From Mesorhizobium sp. (GTDB taxonomy: Bacteria > Pseudomonadota > Alphaproteobacteria > Rhizobiales > Rhizobiaceae): a DNA stretch of 64,000 bases. Position 1 is the first letter of the stretch, and every line of letters begins with the position of its first letter. Location: contig SAKE01000015.1 of the NCBI GenBank assembly GCA_004017275.1, positions 62,001 through 126,000 of the forward strand. Direction: 5' to 3'. Of this stretch, positions 53,705-62,944 are shown piece by piece. The position numbers and the translations under genes are program-made. The notes below the pieces were generated by a model, which saw only the letters and a list, made by a program, of their open reading frames with translations, ran no database searches and was not told where the DNA came from.

Positions 53705-53815
53705 GCAATTCTCTCCCGCTCAAGATCGCACAGCAATTGCACCCACGAACATCCGCACAGCAATATCCCGCCAGTGCTTTTTGATCTGATCCAGTCGCCA
53801 ACACACGAGCTTCAA

Positions 53816-54622
53816 TCAGCCGACCGCCGATTTCAGGAATGCCAGCGCCGCCGTGGTCAGCGCGTCGCCGTCCTCGCCGAAATCGCGATTGATCGACATA
53901 TGCGTATAGGCGCTGCCGTCGAACAGTGTAACCTTGGTGCCGGTCGCGCGCAGACGCTCGGCAAAGGCCTTCGAAACCTCGCTACGCCCAGATGCTCTGG
54001 AATAGGCAATGAAAGTCGGCGGATGCTTGCGGCTGTCGACATAACTGGCCGGCGAAAGTGCCGCCCATTGCGAAGGGTCGGAAAAGACGCGCGCGTAGGC
54101 TCGCACCATGCCGCCATTTTTGGCAAGTGCGGCAAGATCATAGGCCCTTGTATCATCGAGGATGAGCGCTGCGACGCCGGGCAGCCCGCCGCGCATGCCG
54201 GTCAGCGCAATCAGATGGCAGCCAGCCGAATGGCCCATCCCGACGATGCGGTTGGGGTCGCCGCCATGCCGGGCGATGTTGGCTCTGATATAGGCATAGG
54301 CCTTTTCGACGTCACCGGCCTGGGTGGCGACGTTGGCCTCCGGTAACAGGCGGTAGTCGATGGAGACGAAACAGAACCCATTGGCGACCAGGAAGGCTGG
54401 CTTGGCGTTGACCTGGATGCGTTTGCCGAACTGCCAGGTGCCGCCATGGACGAAAAAGACGACCGGCATGCCGCTCGCGCCCTCGGGCGCATAAATGTCG
54501 AGCTTGGCCGGCCCGTAATCGAAGGTTTTTGGCGCGGGTTGGCGCGGGCGCCGCGCGGCCGATGCTCCCAATGGCAGCATCGCCGCCACGGAGGCCAGAA
54601 TGAAGCTTCGTCGATCGATCAT
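53816..54622 (-). CDS. Alpha/beta hydrolase with Tat-type signal peptide
   Basis: A 268-residue secreted hydrolase. The N-terminus MIDRRSFILASVAAMLPLGA has the twin-arginine pattern DRRSFI and a hydrophobic stretch, so export by Tat as a folded enzyme is likely. The oxyanion HGG is in VVFFVHGGTWQFG, the nucleophile in GMGHSAGCHLIAL near residue 130, and the histidine in SAYTHMSINRDF. This is the hormone-sensitive-lipase/BD-FAE-like esterase style. ATG-ATG at 54625/54622 follow GGGAG. It is separate from the ThDP gene by 111 bases. Confidence 0.85.
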   Translation of the reverse strand: MIDRRSFILASVAAMLPLGASAARRPRQPAPKTFDYGPAKLDIYAPEGASGMPVVFFVHGGTWQFGKRIQVNAKPAFLVANGFCFVSIDYRLLPEANVATQAGDVEKAYAYIRANIARHGGDPNRIVGMGHSAGCHLIALTGMRGGLPGVAALILDDTRAYDLAALAKNGGMVRAYARVFSDPSQWAALSPASYVDSRKHPPTFIAYSRASGRSEVSKAFAERLRATGTKVTLFDGSAYTHMSINRDFGEDGDALTTAALAFLKSAVG

Positions 54623-55084
54623 CATGGTCTCCCGACCGTGTAGGCCAACAGTGCCCCCAGGCGCCACGAGCGTCCAGTTACGGATTGGTGATACCCAGAG
54701 GAGAGGTCTGGCTCGGCGATCGATCATCGATCCGGACCTCGAATGGCACTCGAGCTTTTGGGGCTCATCCGCTGTAGAGAAGGCCGGATCAACCGGCTTC
54801 GTCGAACTCGCATTGGGGCGCAACTCTCGCAGCATCAGGCCGCATCAAATGCACTTCCCTTGCAGTTCAGTTCACGAAATCAATATCTGCCCCTTGACGG
54901 CCTCATCTGGCCATCACCACCTAAGTATTTGGGCAAGCATTCCAGCCACATGAGTGGTGTCCCCGGGTTTCAAATGCCAGATGCACGCGCTCTCCTTCAT
55001 GTGAAGGGAACCACAATGCTTTCCAGCAGTTGAATCTATGATGAGCCGTCAGGCACCCAGAACGGCTCCGAGGGCAAGAACATC
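54623..55084. other. Intergenic region upstream of prkA
   Basis: A 460-base stretch with no convincing gene, noticeably less GC-rich than its surroundings in its second half (about 54840-55050). It contains the EcfG-type promoter candidate at 55007-55031. Short open frames across it are not protein-like. Confidence 0.5.
55007..55031 (+). promoter_or_regulatory. EcfG (general stress sigma factor)-type promoter of prkA
   Basis: GGAAC (55007-55011) followed after 16 bases by AGTT (55028-55031) matches the alphaproteobacterial EcfG consensus GGAAC-N16/17-CGTT except for one base in the -10. The predicted start near 55038 leaves a leader of about 47 bases to the prkA ATG. PrkA modules are stress or stationary-phase controlled in enterobacteria, which supports the site. 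Confidence 0.55.
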
Positions 55085-57034
55085 ATGCGAGAGAACCAGT
55101 CTGACGTCTTCGATCTGTTTTCGGAAATTTATACGGGCGCGGCGCAGGAGGAGATAAGCCTCCAGCAATATCTCCTTGCCTGCAGCGAGGACAGATCGAT
55201 GTATGCCTCGGCGCCTGAGCGGATGGTCGAGGCGATCGGCGAGCCGAACCTGGTCGACACCAGCAAGGATGAGCGGCTTGGCCGCATTTTCTCCAACCGG
55301 ACCGTCAAAGTGTACCCCTCCTTTGCAGATTTCTATGGCATGGAGGACACGATCGAGCGCATCGCCGGCTACTTTCGCTATGCCTCCCAAGGGCTCGAGG
55401 AACGCAAGCAGATACTCTATCTCCTAGGCCCGGTCGGTGGCGGCAAATCCTCCCTTGCCGAACGGCTGAAGAAATTGATGGAGCAGCGCCCGATCTACAC
55501 GCTGAAGGTCGGTAACCAGATCAGCCCGGTTTTCGAATCGCCGCTTGGCCTTTTCCATCCCGATCGCATGGGCGACCTGCTGCAGGATAAATACGGCATA
55601 GCCCGGCGCCGACTGAACGGACTCATCTCGCCATGGGCGGCCAAGCGCCTCGACGAACTGTCCGGTGACATTTCCAAGTTCAGCGTGGTCAAGCTGATGC
55701 CTTCGCGGTTGCGCCAGATCGGCATCGCCAAGACCGAGCCCGGCGATGAGAACAATCAGGACGTCTCGGCCCTGGTCGGCAAGGTCGACATCCGGCAATT
55801 GGAAAATTTCAGCCAGTCCGATCCGGACGCCTATTCCTACAGTGGCGGACTGAACCGGACCACCCAGGGCCTGCTCGAATTCGTCGAGATGTTCAAGGCG
55901 CCTATCAAGGTCCTGCATCCGTTGCTGACGGCGACCCAGGAAGGCAGCTACAATGGCACCGAAAACTTCGGCGCCTTTCCCTACCAAGGGATCATCGTGG
56001 CCCATTCCAACGAGTCGGAATGGCTGCAGTTCAAGAACAACAAGAACAACGAGGCCTTTCTCGATCGCATCCTGGTGGTCAAGGTGCCGTATTGCCTGCG
56101 GATAACCGAAGAGCGGCAGATCTACGAAAAGCTGCTGCGGGAGAGCGAGTTGGCCGCCAGCCCTTGCGCTCCCGAGGTGCTGGACATTCTCAGCCGGTTC
56201 ACCGTCTCGACCCGCCTTGCCGAGCATGACAATTCGCCGCTCTACACCAAGATGCGCGCCTATGACGGCGAAAACCTGAAAGATGTAGATCCCAAGGCGA
56301 AGTCGGTCCAGGAATATCGCGACGCCGCCGGCGTCGCCGAAGGCATGACCGGCGTCAGCACACGCTTCGCCTTCAAGATCCTGTCGCAGACATTCAACTA
56401 CGACACGAAGGAGGTGGCTGCCGATCCCGTGCATCTGATGTACGTCCTGGAAGAGGCGATCAAGCGCGAGCAGTTTCCAAAGGAGATGGAAGCTGCCTAT
56501 CTTGAGTTCATCAAGTCGGAACTGGCAACGCGCTATGCCGAGTTCATCGGCCACGAAATCCAGAAGGCCTATCTGGAATCGTACAGCGAGTATGGCCAGA
56601 ACCTCTTCGACCGTTACATCGCCTATGCCGATGCCTGGATCGAGGATCAGGACTACAAGGACCCCGATACCGGCCAGGTGCTCAATCGCGAGGTATTGGA
56701 CAAGGAACTGTCCCAGGTCGAAAAACCGGCCGGCATCGCCAATCCCAAGGACTTCCGCAATGAGGTTGTGAAGTTCACGCTGCGCGCTCGCGCAAGGAAC
56801 GACGGCCGCAACCCGTCATGGACGAGTTATGAAAAGCTGCGCGAAGTGATCGAGAAGCGGATGTTCGGACAGGTCGAAGATCTCTTGCCGGTGATCAGCT
56901 TCGGTTCCAAGCAGGACAGCGTCACGGAAAAACGCCACAATGAATTCGTGCAGCGGATGGTTGAGCGCGGCTACACCCAGCGGCAGGTGCGTCGCCTTGT
57001 GGATTGGTATATGCGAGTGAACAAGGCGGGTTGA
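55085..57034 (+). CDS. prkA: PrkA-family serine protein kinase/AAA ATPase
   Basis: A 649-residue protein (YeaG in E. coli). An N-terminal AAA-type domain holds Walker A in LGPVGGGKSSLAERLKKLME near residues 114-133; the C-terminal part resembles a kinase-like fold. GTENFGAFPYQGIIVAHSNE near residue 300 and QTFNYDTKEVAADPVHLMYV near 440 are strongly conserved. YeaG phosphorylates partners and acts in nitrogen and carbon starvation together with YeaH. It is the first gene of prkA-yeaH-spoVR and has an EcfG-type promoter candidate upstream. Length is normal. Confidence 0.95.
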   Translation: MRENQSDVFDLFSEIYTGAAQEEISLQQYLLACSEDRSMYASAPERMVEAIGEPNLVDTSKDERLGRIFSNRTVKVYPSFADFYGMEDTIERIAGYFRYASQGLEERKQILYLLGPVGGGKSSLAERLKKLMEQRPIYTLKVGNQISPVFESPLGLFHPDRMGDLLQDKYGIARRRLNGLISPWAAKRLDELSGDISKFSVVKLMPSRLRQIGIAKTEPGDENNQDVSALVGKVDIRQLENFSQSDPDAYSYSGGLNRTTQGLLEFVEMFKAPIKVLHPLLTATQEGSYNGTENFGAFPYQGIIVAHSNESEWLQFKNNKNNEAFLDRILVVKVPYCLRITEERQIYEKLLRESELAASPCAPEVLDILSRFTVSTRLAEHDNSPLYTKMRAYDGENLKDVDPKAKSVQEYRDAAGVAEGMTGVSTRFAFKILSQTFNYDTKEVAADPVHLMYVLEEAIKREQFPKEMEAAYLEFIKSELATRYAEFIGHEIQKAYLESYSEYGQNLFDRYIAYADAWIEDQDYKDPDTGQVLNREVLDKELSQVEKPAGIANPKDFRNEVVKFTLRARARNDGRNPSWTSYEKLREVIEKRMFGQVEDLLPVISFGSKQDSVTEKRHNEFVQRMVERGYTQRQVRRLVDWYMRVNKAG

Positions 57035-57052
57035 GAGAGCCCGGATGGGTCC

Positions 57053-58360
57053 ATGCCGATCTTCATCGACCGTCGCCTGAATCCGAAGGACAAGAGCCTC
57101 GGCAATCGCCAGCGCTTTCTCAGGCGCGCGCGCGAGGAACTGAAGCGGAGCATACGCGATCAGATCCGCACCGGCAGGATCGCCGACGTGGATGCCGAGC
57201 ACGCCGTACCCATGCCTGAAACAGGCACAGCCGAGCCGAGCTTCAATAACGCCTGGAACAGCGGCAAGCGCCAGCACATCCTGCCGGGCAACAAGCATTT
57301 CTCCCCTGGAGACCTGATCCCCAAGCCCGGCGGAGGCGCGGGAGCGTCGTCCCCGGGAAACACGGCGTCTGAAGACGACTTTCGTTTCGTGCTGTCACGC
57401 GAGGAGGTGCTCGATCTTTTTTTCGAGGATCTCGAACTCCCAGATATGGTCAAGCTCAACCTCAAGGAGATCCTAGCCTTCAAGCCGCGCCGGGCTGGCT
57501 TCGCCGCCACCGGTTCACCGACCAACATCAATGTTGGGCGCACGATGCGTAACAGCCATGGCCGCCGCATTGCGTTGAGGCGTCCTAAGCAGGAGGAGTT
57601 GGACGCGATCCTCCGGGAAATCGCCACGTTTGAGGAGGTGCCATCCAGTGCAGCGACGCGCCAGCGTATTGCGGCATTGCGCGAAGAGCTTGACCGGCTG
57701 GAGCGGCGGCGCAGGCGAATTGCCTATGTCGATCCGGTCGACATTCGGTTCAACCGCTTCGATCCCCGGCCGGTGCCGAACGCCAATGCCGTCATGTTCT
57801 GTCTGATGGACGTGTCCGGGTCCATGGGCGAGCGCGAGAAGGATCTGGCCAAGCGCTTCTTCGTGCTGCTGCACCTGTTCTTGAAACGGCGCTACGACCG
57901 CATCGAAATCGTCTTCATCCGCCACACGCATCTGGCCCAGGAGGTCGACGAGGAAACATTCTTCTACAACACGCAAAGCGGCGGCACTGTCGTTTCAACC
58001 GCGCTGGAGGAAATGCACCGCATTATTGACGAACGTTACCCCGTCCACGAATGGAACATCTACGCCGCCCAGGCCTCGGACGGCGACAATTTCGCCGGCG
58101 ATTCCGAGCGATGCATAGCATTGCTCAACGACAAGCTCATGCGATTGTGCCAGTATTTTGCCTATGTCGAGATCATCGACGAGCGTGAAGCCCATATCTT
58201 CGGCACGACCGAAAATGGGACATCGCTGTGGCGTGCCTATAGCGCGATCGACGAGAGATGGCCGAACTTCCAGATGAGCCGCATAGCCACGCCCGCCGAT
58301 ATCTACCCGGTCTTTCGCCAGCTCTTCGGCAGACAGCCGGCTTCCCTCAAGCGGGCGTGA
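57053..58360 (+). CDS. yeaH: YeaH family (DUF444) von Willebrand A-like protein
   Basis: A 435-residue partner of PrkA. MPIFIDRRLNPKDKSLGNRQ is the invariant family start. A von Willebrand A-like domain follows, with the metal motif LMDVSGSMGEREKDLAKRFF near residue 250 and IRHTHLAQEVDEETFF thereafter. YTQ-type SGGTVVSTALEEM supplies a further metal-site threonine. It begins 18 bases after the prkA stop. The protein probably recruits substrates or partners for the kinase; this is inferred from the conserved pairing. Confidence 0.93.
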   Translation: MPIFIDRRLNPKDKSLGNRQRFLRRAREELKRSIRDQIRTGRIADVDAEHAVPMPETGTAEPSFNNAWNSGKRQHILPGNKHFSPGDLIPKPGGGAGASSPGNTASEDDFRFVLSREEVLDLFFEDLELPDMVKLNLKEILAFKPRRAGFAATGSPTNINVGRTMRNSHGRRIALRRPKQEELDAILREIATFEEVPSSAATRQRIAALREELDRLERRRRRIAYVDPVDIRFNRFDPRPVPNANAVMFCLMDVSGSMGEREKDLAKRFFVLLHLFLKRRYDRIEIVFIRHTHLAQEVDEETFFYNTQSGGTVVSTALEEMHRIIDERYPVHEWNIYAAQASDGDNFAGDSERCIALLNDKLMRLCQYFAYVEIIDEREAHIFGTTENGTSLWRAYSAIDERWPNFQMSRIATPADIYPVFRQLFGRQPASLKRA

Positions 58361-58369
58361 GGGTTCCCG

Positions 58370-59911
58370 ATGGCCAGACAAGCCAGCAAATCCAGCCTGC
58401 TTTTTTCAGGATCCGACTGGGATTTCAAGACATTGTCGCGGGCATTTGACGCGATCGAGGCACTCGCGGTCGAAGAGCTTCATCTGGATACCTATCCCGT
58501 GCAGATGGAGATCATCTCCTCACAGCAGATGCTCGATGCCTATTCATCCGTCGGCATGCCACTGATGTACCGTCACTGGTCTTTCGGCAAACATTTCCTC
58601 CACCAGGATCTGCTCTATCGCAAAGGCGGGCGGGGACTTGCCTACGAACTCGTCATCAATTCCAATCCCTGCATCGTCTATCTGATGGAGGAAAACACCA
58701 TGGCCCTGCAGGCCTTGGTGACGGCCCATGCAGCGCTCGGGCACAACCATTTCTTCAAGAACAATCAGCTGTTTAAACAGTGGACGGATGCTGGTGCTAT
58801 CCTCAGCTACCTGGACTTCGCCAAGGGCTACATAGTCCGTTGCGAGGAGCGGCACGGCCTCGCTGCCGTCGAGGCTGTTCTTGATTCCGCCCACGCACTG
58901 ATGGATCAGGGCGTATTTCGCTATCACCGGCCGCCGAGGCTGTCGTCGGAACGGCAGCGCGAAGGGCTTCGCGAGCGTCTCGAATACGAGGAGCGCACCT
59001 ACAATGATTTATGGCGTACGCTGCCGCCTTCGCAGCAGGGGGCCAACGACAAGGGTCCGGACCCGGAGCGGAAGAAATCGCTTAATCTGCCTGAGGAAAA
59101 CCTGCTCTATTTCCTGGAAAAGAACAGTCAGGTCCTGAAGCCTTGGCAGCGCGAGATCGTCAGGATCGTTCGTGTCATCGCGCAATATTTTTACCCGCAG
59201 CGGCAGACACAGGTAATGAACGAGGGCTGTGCCACTTTCGTGCATTATACGCTGATGAACATGCTGTTTGACCGCGGCCAGATCAGCGAAGGCGCCATGC
59301 TCGAAATCCTGCGCAATCATTCGAACGTGATTTTCCAGCCGGCGTTCGACGATCCGCGCTTTTCCGGCATCAACCCGTATGCTCTCGGCCTCGACATGAT
59401 GCAGGACATTCAGCGCATCTCGACCAAACCGACGGCCGAGGACCGCGATTGGTTCCCCGACATCGCCGGCCATGGCAACTGGCGCGAGATCCTGCTCGAC
59501 GCCTGGGCTGACCACCGCGACGAATCCTTCATCCGCCAGTATCTCAGTCCCGCTCTGATCCGGAAATGGCGGTTTTTTGTGCTCGGCGACACTGCCGACC
59601 AGCCGCATTGCCAGGTCACCTCGATCCACGACGAGCGCGGCTATGACAAGATACGCGCCGCGCTCGCCAACAGTTATGATCTCGGCGCGAAGCGACCGGA
59701 CATTCAGGTGGTGGATGTCGATCTGCTCGGCGACCGCCATTTGCGACTGCAGCACAAAGTCAATCACGGCATCCTTCTCGAGGATACCAGCCGCGATGCC
59801 ACGCTTCGTCACATCCGCAGGCTTTGGGGTTATGACGTCAGCTTGGCGGCAGTGGACGCCGAGACCGGCGCGACTCTCCACGAGCGCTCGACGAGCCAGA
59901 TCGCGGAATGA
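58370..59911 (+). CDS. SpoVR family protein (YcgB)
   Basis: A 513-residue protein of the SpoVR/YcgB family. WSFGKHFLHQDLLYRKGGRG near residue 65, LVINSNPCIVYLMEENTMAL near 95, HAALGHNHFFKNNQLFKQW and NEGCATFVHYTLMNMLFDRG near 283 are highly conserved, with many histidines and acids suggesting a metal site. In Bacillus SpoVR is needed for spore cortex; in non-sporeformers it travels with prkA and yeaH. GAGGG lies six bases before the ATG. It ends the operon. Confidence 0.95.
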   Translation: MARQASKSSLLFSGSDWDFKTLSRAFDAIEALAVEELHLDTYPVQMEIISSQQMLDAYSSVGMPLMYRHWSFGKHFLHQDLLYRKGGRGLAYELVINSNPCIVYLMEENTMALQALVTAHAALGHNHFFKNNQLFKQWTDAGAILSYLDFAKGYIVRCEERHGLAAVEAVLDSAHALMDQGVFRYHRPPRLSSERQREGLRERLEYEERTYNDLWRTLPPSQQGANDKGPDPERKKSLNLPEENLLYFLEKNSQVLKPWQREIVRIVRVIAQYFYPQRQTQVMNEGCATFVHYTLMNMLFDRGQISEGAMLEILRNHSNVIFQPAFDDPRFSGINPYALGLDMMQDIQRISTKPTAEDRDWFPDIAGHGNWREILLDAWADHRDESFIRQYLSPALIRKWRFFVLGDTADQPHCQVTSIHDERGYDKIRAALANSYDLGAKRPDIQVVDVDLLGDRHLRLQHKVNHGILLEDTSRDATLRHIRRLWGYDVSLAAVDAETGATLHERSTSQIAE

Positions 59912-59943
59912 GGTTGCCCGGTTCTCGTGGCCCTCGACGCGCT

Positions 59944-60837
59944 TCAGGCGTCGCCGGCCGGCCTGATCCGCAGCCTGGCGATCCGGTTCTTGTCGCGTTT
60001 CATGACGGTGAAGCGCTTGCCGTGGAACGTGAAAGCCTGCTTCTCCTCGGGGATCGACTGCGTCTCGTGGATGACGAGGCCGGCAATGGTTGTGGCCTCC
60101 TCGTCCGGCAGGTTCCAGTCGAGCGCGCGATTGAGGTCGCGGATAGGCACAGTGCCGTCGACGACGACCGAGCCGTCGGCCTCCTGCTTGACGCCCTGGA
60201 TATCGACATCATGCTCGTCGGCGATCTCGCCGACGATCTCCTCGATGATGTCCTCCAGCGTCACCAGCCCTTCGACCTCGCCATATTCGTCGACGACGAC
60301 GGCGAAATGCGCCTTGCGGCGCAGGAAGGCGTTGAGCTGTTCCTGCAAGGTCGTCGTATCGGGCACGAACCAGGGTTTCGAGGCGATCTTCATCACGTCG
60401 ATCCGGGAGAAATCATTGCCGACTTCGTTCAAGGCGCGCAGCAGATCCTTGGCGTGCAGCACGCCGACGATGTTGTCGAGTGAGCCCTTCCACAACGGCA
60501 TGCGGGTGTGCGGGCTCTGCAGGATCTCGCGCACCACCGCTTCCGGCGCGTTGTCCGCATTGACCGAGCGCATGTTGGTGCGGTGGACCATGATGTCGGA
60601 AACCTCGAGTTCGGCGAGATCGAACAGGCCGCCGACGCGGTCGCGGTCCTCGCGCACCACCTGGCCGTCACGGCGGAAATCGTCGACCGCGCCGCGCAAC
60701 TCGTCCTGGCTCGAACGCTGCGGCTCGATGCGCGACAGCTCGTAGCCGAATATGGCGAGCAGGCGCGTGCGCACGGCAACGAGCAGCAGGATGAGGATGG
60801 CAAGGACGGCGACGACGATCCAGCCGGGCTCGTTCAT
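59944..60837 (-). CDS. CorC/HlyC-type CBS-domain protein lacking the DUF21 membrane domain
   Basis: A 297-residue protein. One N-terminal helix ([18 protein letters not shown], residues 5-22) leads at once to [20 protein letters not shown]. Two CBS domains (about 70-195, with [13 protein letters not shown] and [20 protein letters not shown]) and a CorC_HlyC transporter-associated domain (about 205-290) follow. Full hemolysin-family (CNNM) proteins have a four-helix DUF21 domain of about 180 residues before the CBS pair; that domain is absent here. E. coli CorC also lacks it. It overlaps aroB by four bases. Confidence 0.85.
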   Translation of the reverse strand: MNEPGWIVVAVLAILILLLVAVRTRLLAIFGYELSRIEPQRSSQDELRGAVDDFRRDGQVVREDRDRVGGLFDLAELEVSDIMVHRTNMRSVNADNAPEAVVREILQSPHTRMPLWKGSLDNIVGVLHAKDLLRALNEVGNDFSRIDVMKIASKPWFVPDTTTLQEQLNAFLRRKAHFAVVVDEYGEVEGLVTLEDIIEEIVGEIADEHDVDIQGVKQEADGSVVVDGTVPIRDLNRALDWNLPDEEATTIAGLVIHETQSIPEEKQAFTFHGKRFTVMKRDKNRIARLRIRPAGDA

Positions 60838-61970
60838 CTCCGGTCGCTTTCCTTTGGGTGGTTCTCCCTCAGAAACGACAGCACTTCCGATGCCGGAACA
60901 TCCTTGGCAATGAAGGCCTGGCCAATGCCGCGCGTCAGGATGAAGGTCAGAGCGCCGCGCGACACCTTCTTGTCCTGGGTGATGAAGGCAAGCAGCGCCT
61001 CGGCATCGGGCAAATCGCCTGGAACGTCGGCAATCCGCCAGGGCAGGCCGACGGCGCGCAGATGCGCCTCGACGCGCGCGGCATCGTCGGGGCTGGCCAG
61101 ATTGAGCCGCGACGAGAACCGGTACGCCAGCGCCATGCCGATGGCGACGCCCTCGCCATGGACGAGGCGGCTTCCGTCGTACCGCGTGGCGGCCTCCAGC
61201 GCGTGGCCGAATGTGTGGCCGAGGTTGAGCAGCGCGCGGTCGCCGGTCTCGAACTCGTCGCGCGCAACGACGTCGGCCTTGGCGCGGCAGGCTTCGGCAA
61301 TCGCCTGCGCCCTCTCCGGCCCGCCAGCAAACACATTCGCCCAATTCTCTTCCAGCCAGGCGAAAAATTCCGGCCGGTCGATGAGCCCGTATTTGGCAAG
61401 CTCGGCGTAGCCGGCGCGGAATTCGCGGATCGGCAGCGTATCGAGCACTCCGGTGTCGGCCAGCACCAGCTTCGGCTGATGGAAGACGCCGACAAGGTTC
61501 TTGCCGCGCGCACTGTTGATGCCGGTCTTGCCGCCGACCGAGGAATCGACCTGCGCCAGCAACGAGGTCGGGATTTGCACGAAATTCATGCCGCGGCGCA
61601 CGATGCCGGCGGCAAAGCCGGCAAGGTCGCCGACAACACCGCCGCCGAAAGCGATGACGATGTCGCCGCGCTCCAGCCTGGCGGCCAGCACACCGTCGAC
61701 CACCTCTTCGAGATGGGCAAAACTCTTGGTCTTCTCGCCGGGCGGAAGCGTGATGACGGCCGGCTGGATGCCACTCGTTTCGAGGCCGGCCTTCAGCGCA
61801 TCGAGATGCGCTGCCGCGACATTGGCGTCGGTGATGACCGCGGCGCGCGTGCCCGGCAGGCGGCGCGAAATCTCGGCACCCGCGCGTGACAACAATCCCG
61901 AGCCGATCAGGATGTCGTAAGTCCGCTCGCCAAGGCCGACTTCGACGGTGACTGGCTCGTCCGCGCTCAC
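60834..61970 (-). CDS. aroB: 3-dehydroquinate synthase
   Basis: A 378-residue NAD-dependent enzyme that closes the first ring of the shikimate pathway. The NAD-binding [20 protein letters not shown] is near residues 115-134, [20 protein letters not shown] near 158, and the metal-binding [20 protein letters not shown] with [12 protein letters not shown] near 245-265. The GTG start at 61970 overlaps aroK's stop (GTGA), and its own end overlaps the corC-like start, so all three are translationally coupled. Length is normal. Confidence 0.96.
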   Translation of the reverse strand: MSADEPVTVEVGLGERTYDILIGSGLLSRAGAEISRRLPGTRAAVITDANVAAAHLDALKAGLETSGIQPAVITLPPGEKTKSFAHLEEVVDGVLAARLERGDIVIAFGGGVVGDLAGFAAGIVRRGMNFVQIPTSLLAQVDSSVGGKTGINSARGKNLVGVFHQPKLVLADTGVLDTLPIREFRAGYAELAKYGLIDRPEFFAWLEENWANVFAGGPERAQAIAEACRAKADVVARDEFETGDRALLNLGHTFGHALEAATRYDGSRLVHGEGVAIGMALAYRFSSRLNLASPDDAARVEAHLRAVGLPWRIADVPGDLPDAEALLAFITQDKKVSRGALTFILTRGIGQAFIAKDVPASEVLSFLRENHPKESDRR

Positions 61971-62581
61971 GATCCTACCCCGCCTGTGGCGGCAGTCTCA
62001 TCGATGCCGAAATGCCGGCAGAGCGCCTCTACCACCTCGGTGGCGATGACCTCCTTGCGGTCGTCGCGGGTCGGCACGGTGACGTCGGATGTTGCGTAGA
62101 CCGGATAGCGCTCGCCCATCAGCCGCTCCAGCACGGCGCGGGGGTCGGCGCTTTTCAGGAGCGGCCGGTTCTGTTTCTTGGAGACGCGGTCCATCAAAAG
62201 GTCGAGCTCGGCCTTCAGCCACACCGACACACCGTGCGCGGCGATCGCCTCGCGCGTCTGCGCGTTCATGAAGGCGCCGCCGCCGGTCGACAGCACTTGC
62301 GGGCCGTTTTCCAGCACGCGCAGGATGACGCGCTGCTCCAGCGCCCTGAATTCCGTCTCGCCATAGCGCTCGAACAGCTCCGGAACGGTCATGCGCGAGA
62401 CGCTTTCGATCTCCTGGTCGCTGTCGATGAAGGGCAGCGCAAGCATCGTCGCCACCTTCCGGCCGATCGCCGTCTTGCCGGCGCCCATCAGCCCGACAAA
62501 GACAACGGAACGGCTGCCCAGCCGGCCAAGCAGCCCGGCGTGGGTGGTCTCGTCTGGAGGATTTGCTGGCAGCGCGTTCAT
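61967..62581 (-). CDS. aroK: Shikimate kinase
   Basis: A 204-residue nucleotide-binding kinase that phosphorylates shikimate. Walker [16 protein letters not shown] is near residue 32, the substrate motif DSDQEIE near 55 and GGGAFMN near 103. [12 protein letters not shown] at 62581 is taken as the start; an ATG at 62620 would add 13 residues, and neither has a strong ribosome site. It is the first gene of aroK-aroB-corC and is divergent from a small membrane-protein gene. Confidence 0.94.
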   Translation of the reverse strand: MNALPANPPDETTHAGLLGRLGSRSVVFVGLMGAGKTAIGRKVATMLALPFIDSDQEIESVSRMTVPELFERYGETEFRALEQRVILRVLENGPQVLSTGGGAFMNAQTREAIAAHGVSVWLKAELDLLMDRVSKKQNRPLLKSADPRAVLERLMGERYPVYATSDVTVPTRDDRKEVIATEVVEALCRHFGIDETAATGGVGS

Positions 62582-62791
62582 AAAATGTTTCGAGGACCCT
62601 CTTTGCCGGCGTATCGACATGAAAAGCCGGTTTGCGTCAAGCACGGCGAGCGCCTTAAGCCCTATATGGACTGGCAAGGTCTGCATCGGAAGTTGCAAAC
62701 AGGCCTCAGCTTCTTTCTTGAATTGGCCGGATTGGCGTCCCATAAGGGGACAGGGTTTGGAAACGCAGAACAAGAAGACGGGCGAAAATTG

Positions 62792-62944
62792 ATGCCGACA
62801 CTGTTTCGCTTTGTCGTGATAACGGCGATTCTGGCTGGCATTGCCTATGGTACGATGTTCGCGCTGGTGATGTTCGTCGAGCCCAGAAAGGGTGAGATGA
62901 GCGTGCGCATCCCACCGGAAAAGCTCAATCCCAAGAAAAGCTGA
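62792..62944 (+). CDS. Small conserved-looking membrane protein before xerD
   Basis: A 50-residue protein: [20 protein letters not shown] forms most of one membrane helix (residues 6-30), followed by a short cytoplasmic tail [20 protein letters not shown]. The stop is immediately followed by the xerD ATG with no spacer, so the two are coupled. I recall a similar small protein at this place in other rhizobia, but its function is unknown. Because of its size it is easily missed. Confidence 0.7.
   Translation: MPTLFRFVVITAILAGIAYGTMFALVMFVEPRKGEMSVRIPPEKLNPKKS

Noticed and set aside
54623-55084. Short plus-strand open frames before prkA
   Set aside because: Amino-acid composition is not protein-like and there are no ribosome sites; the region is better explained as a promoter region.
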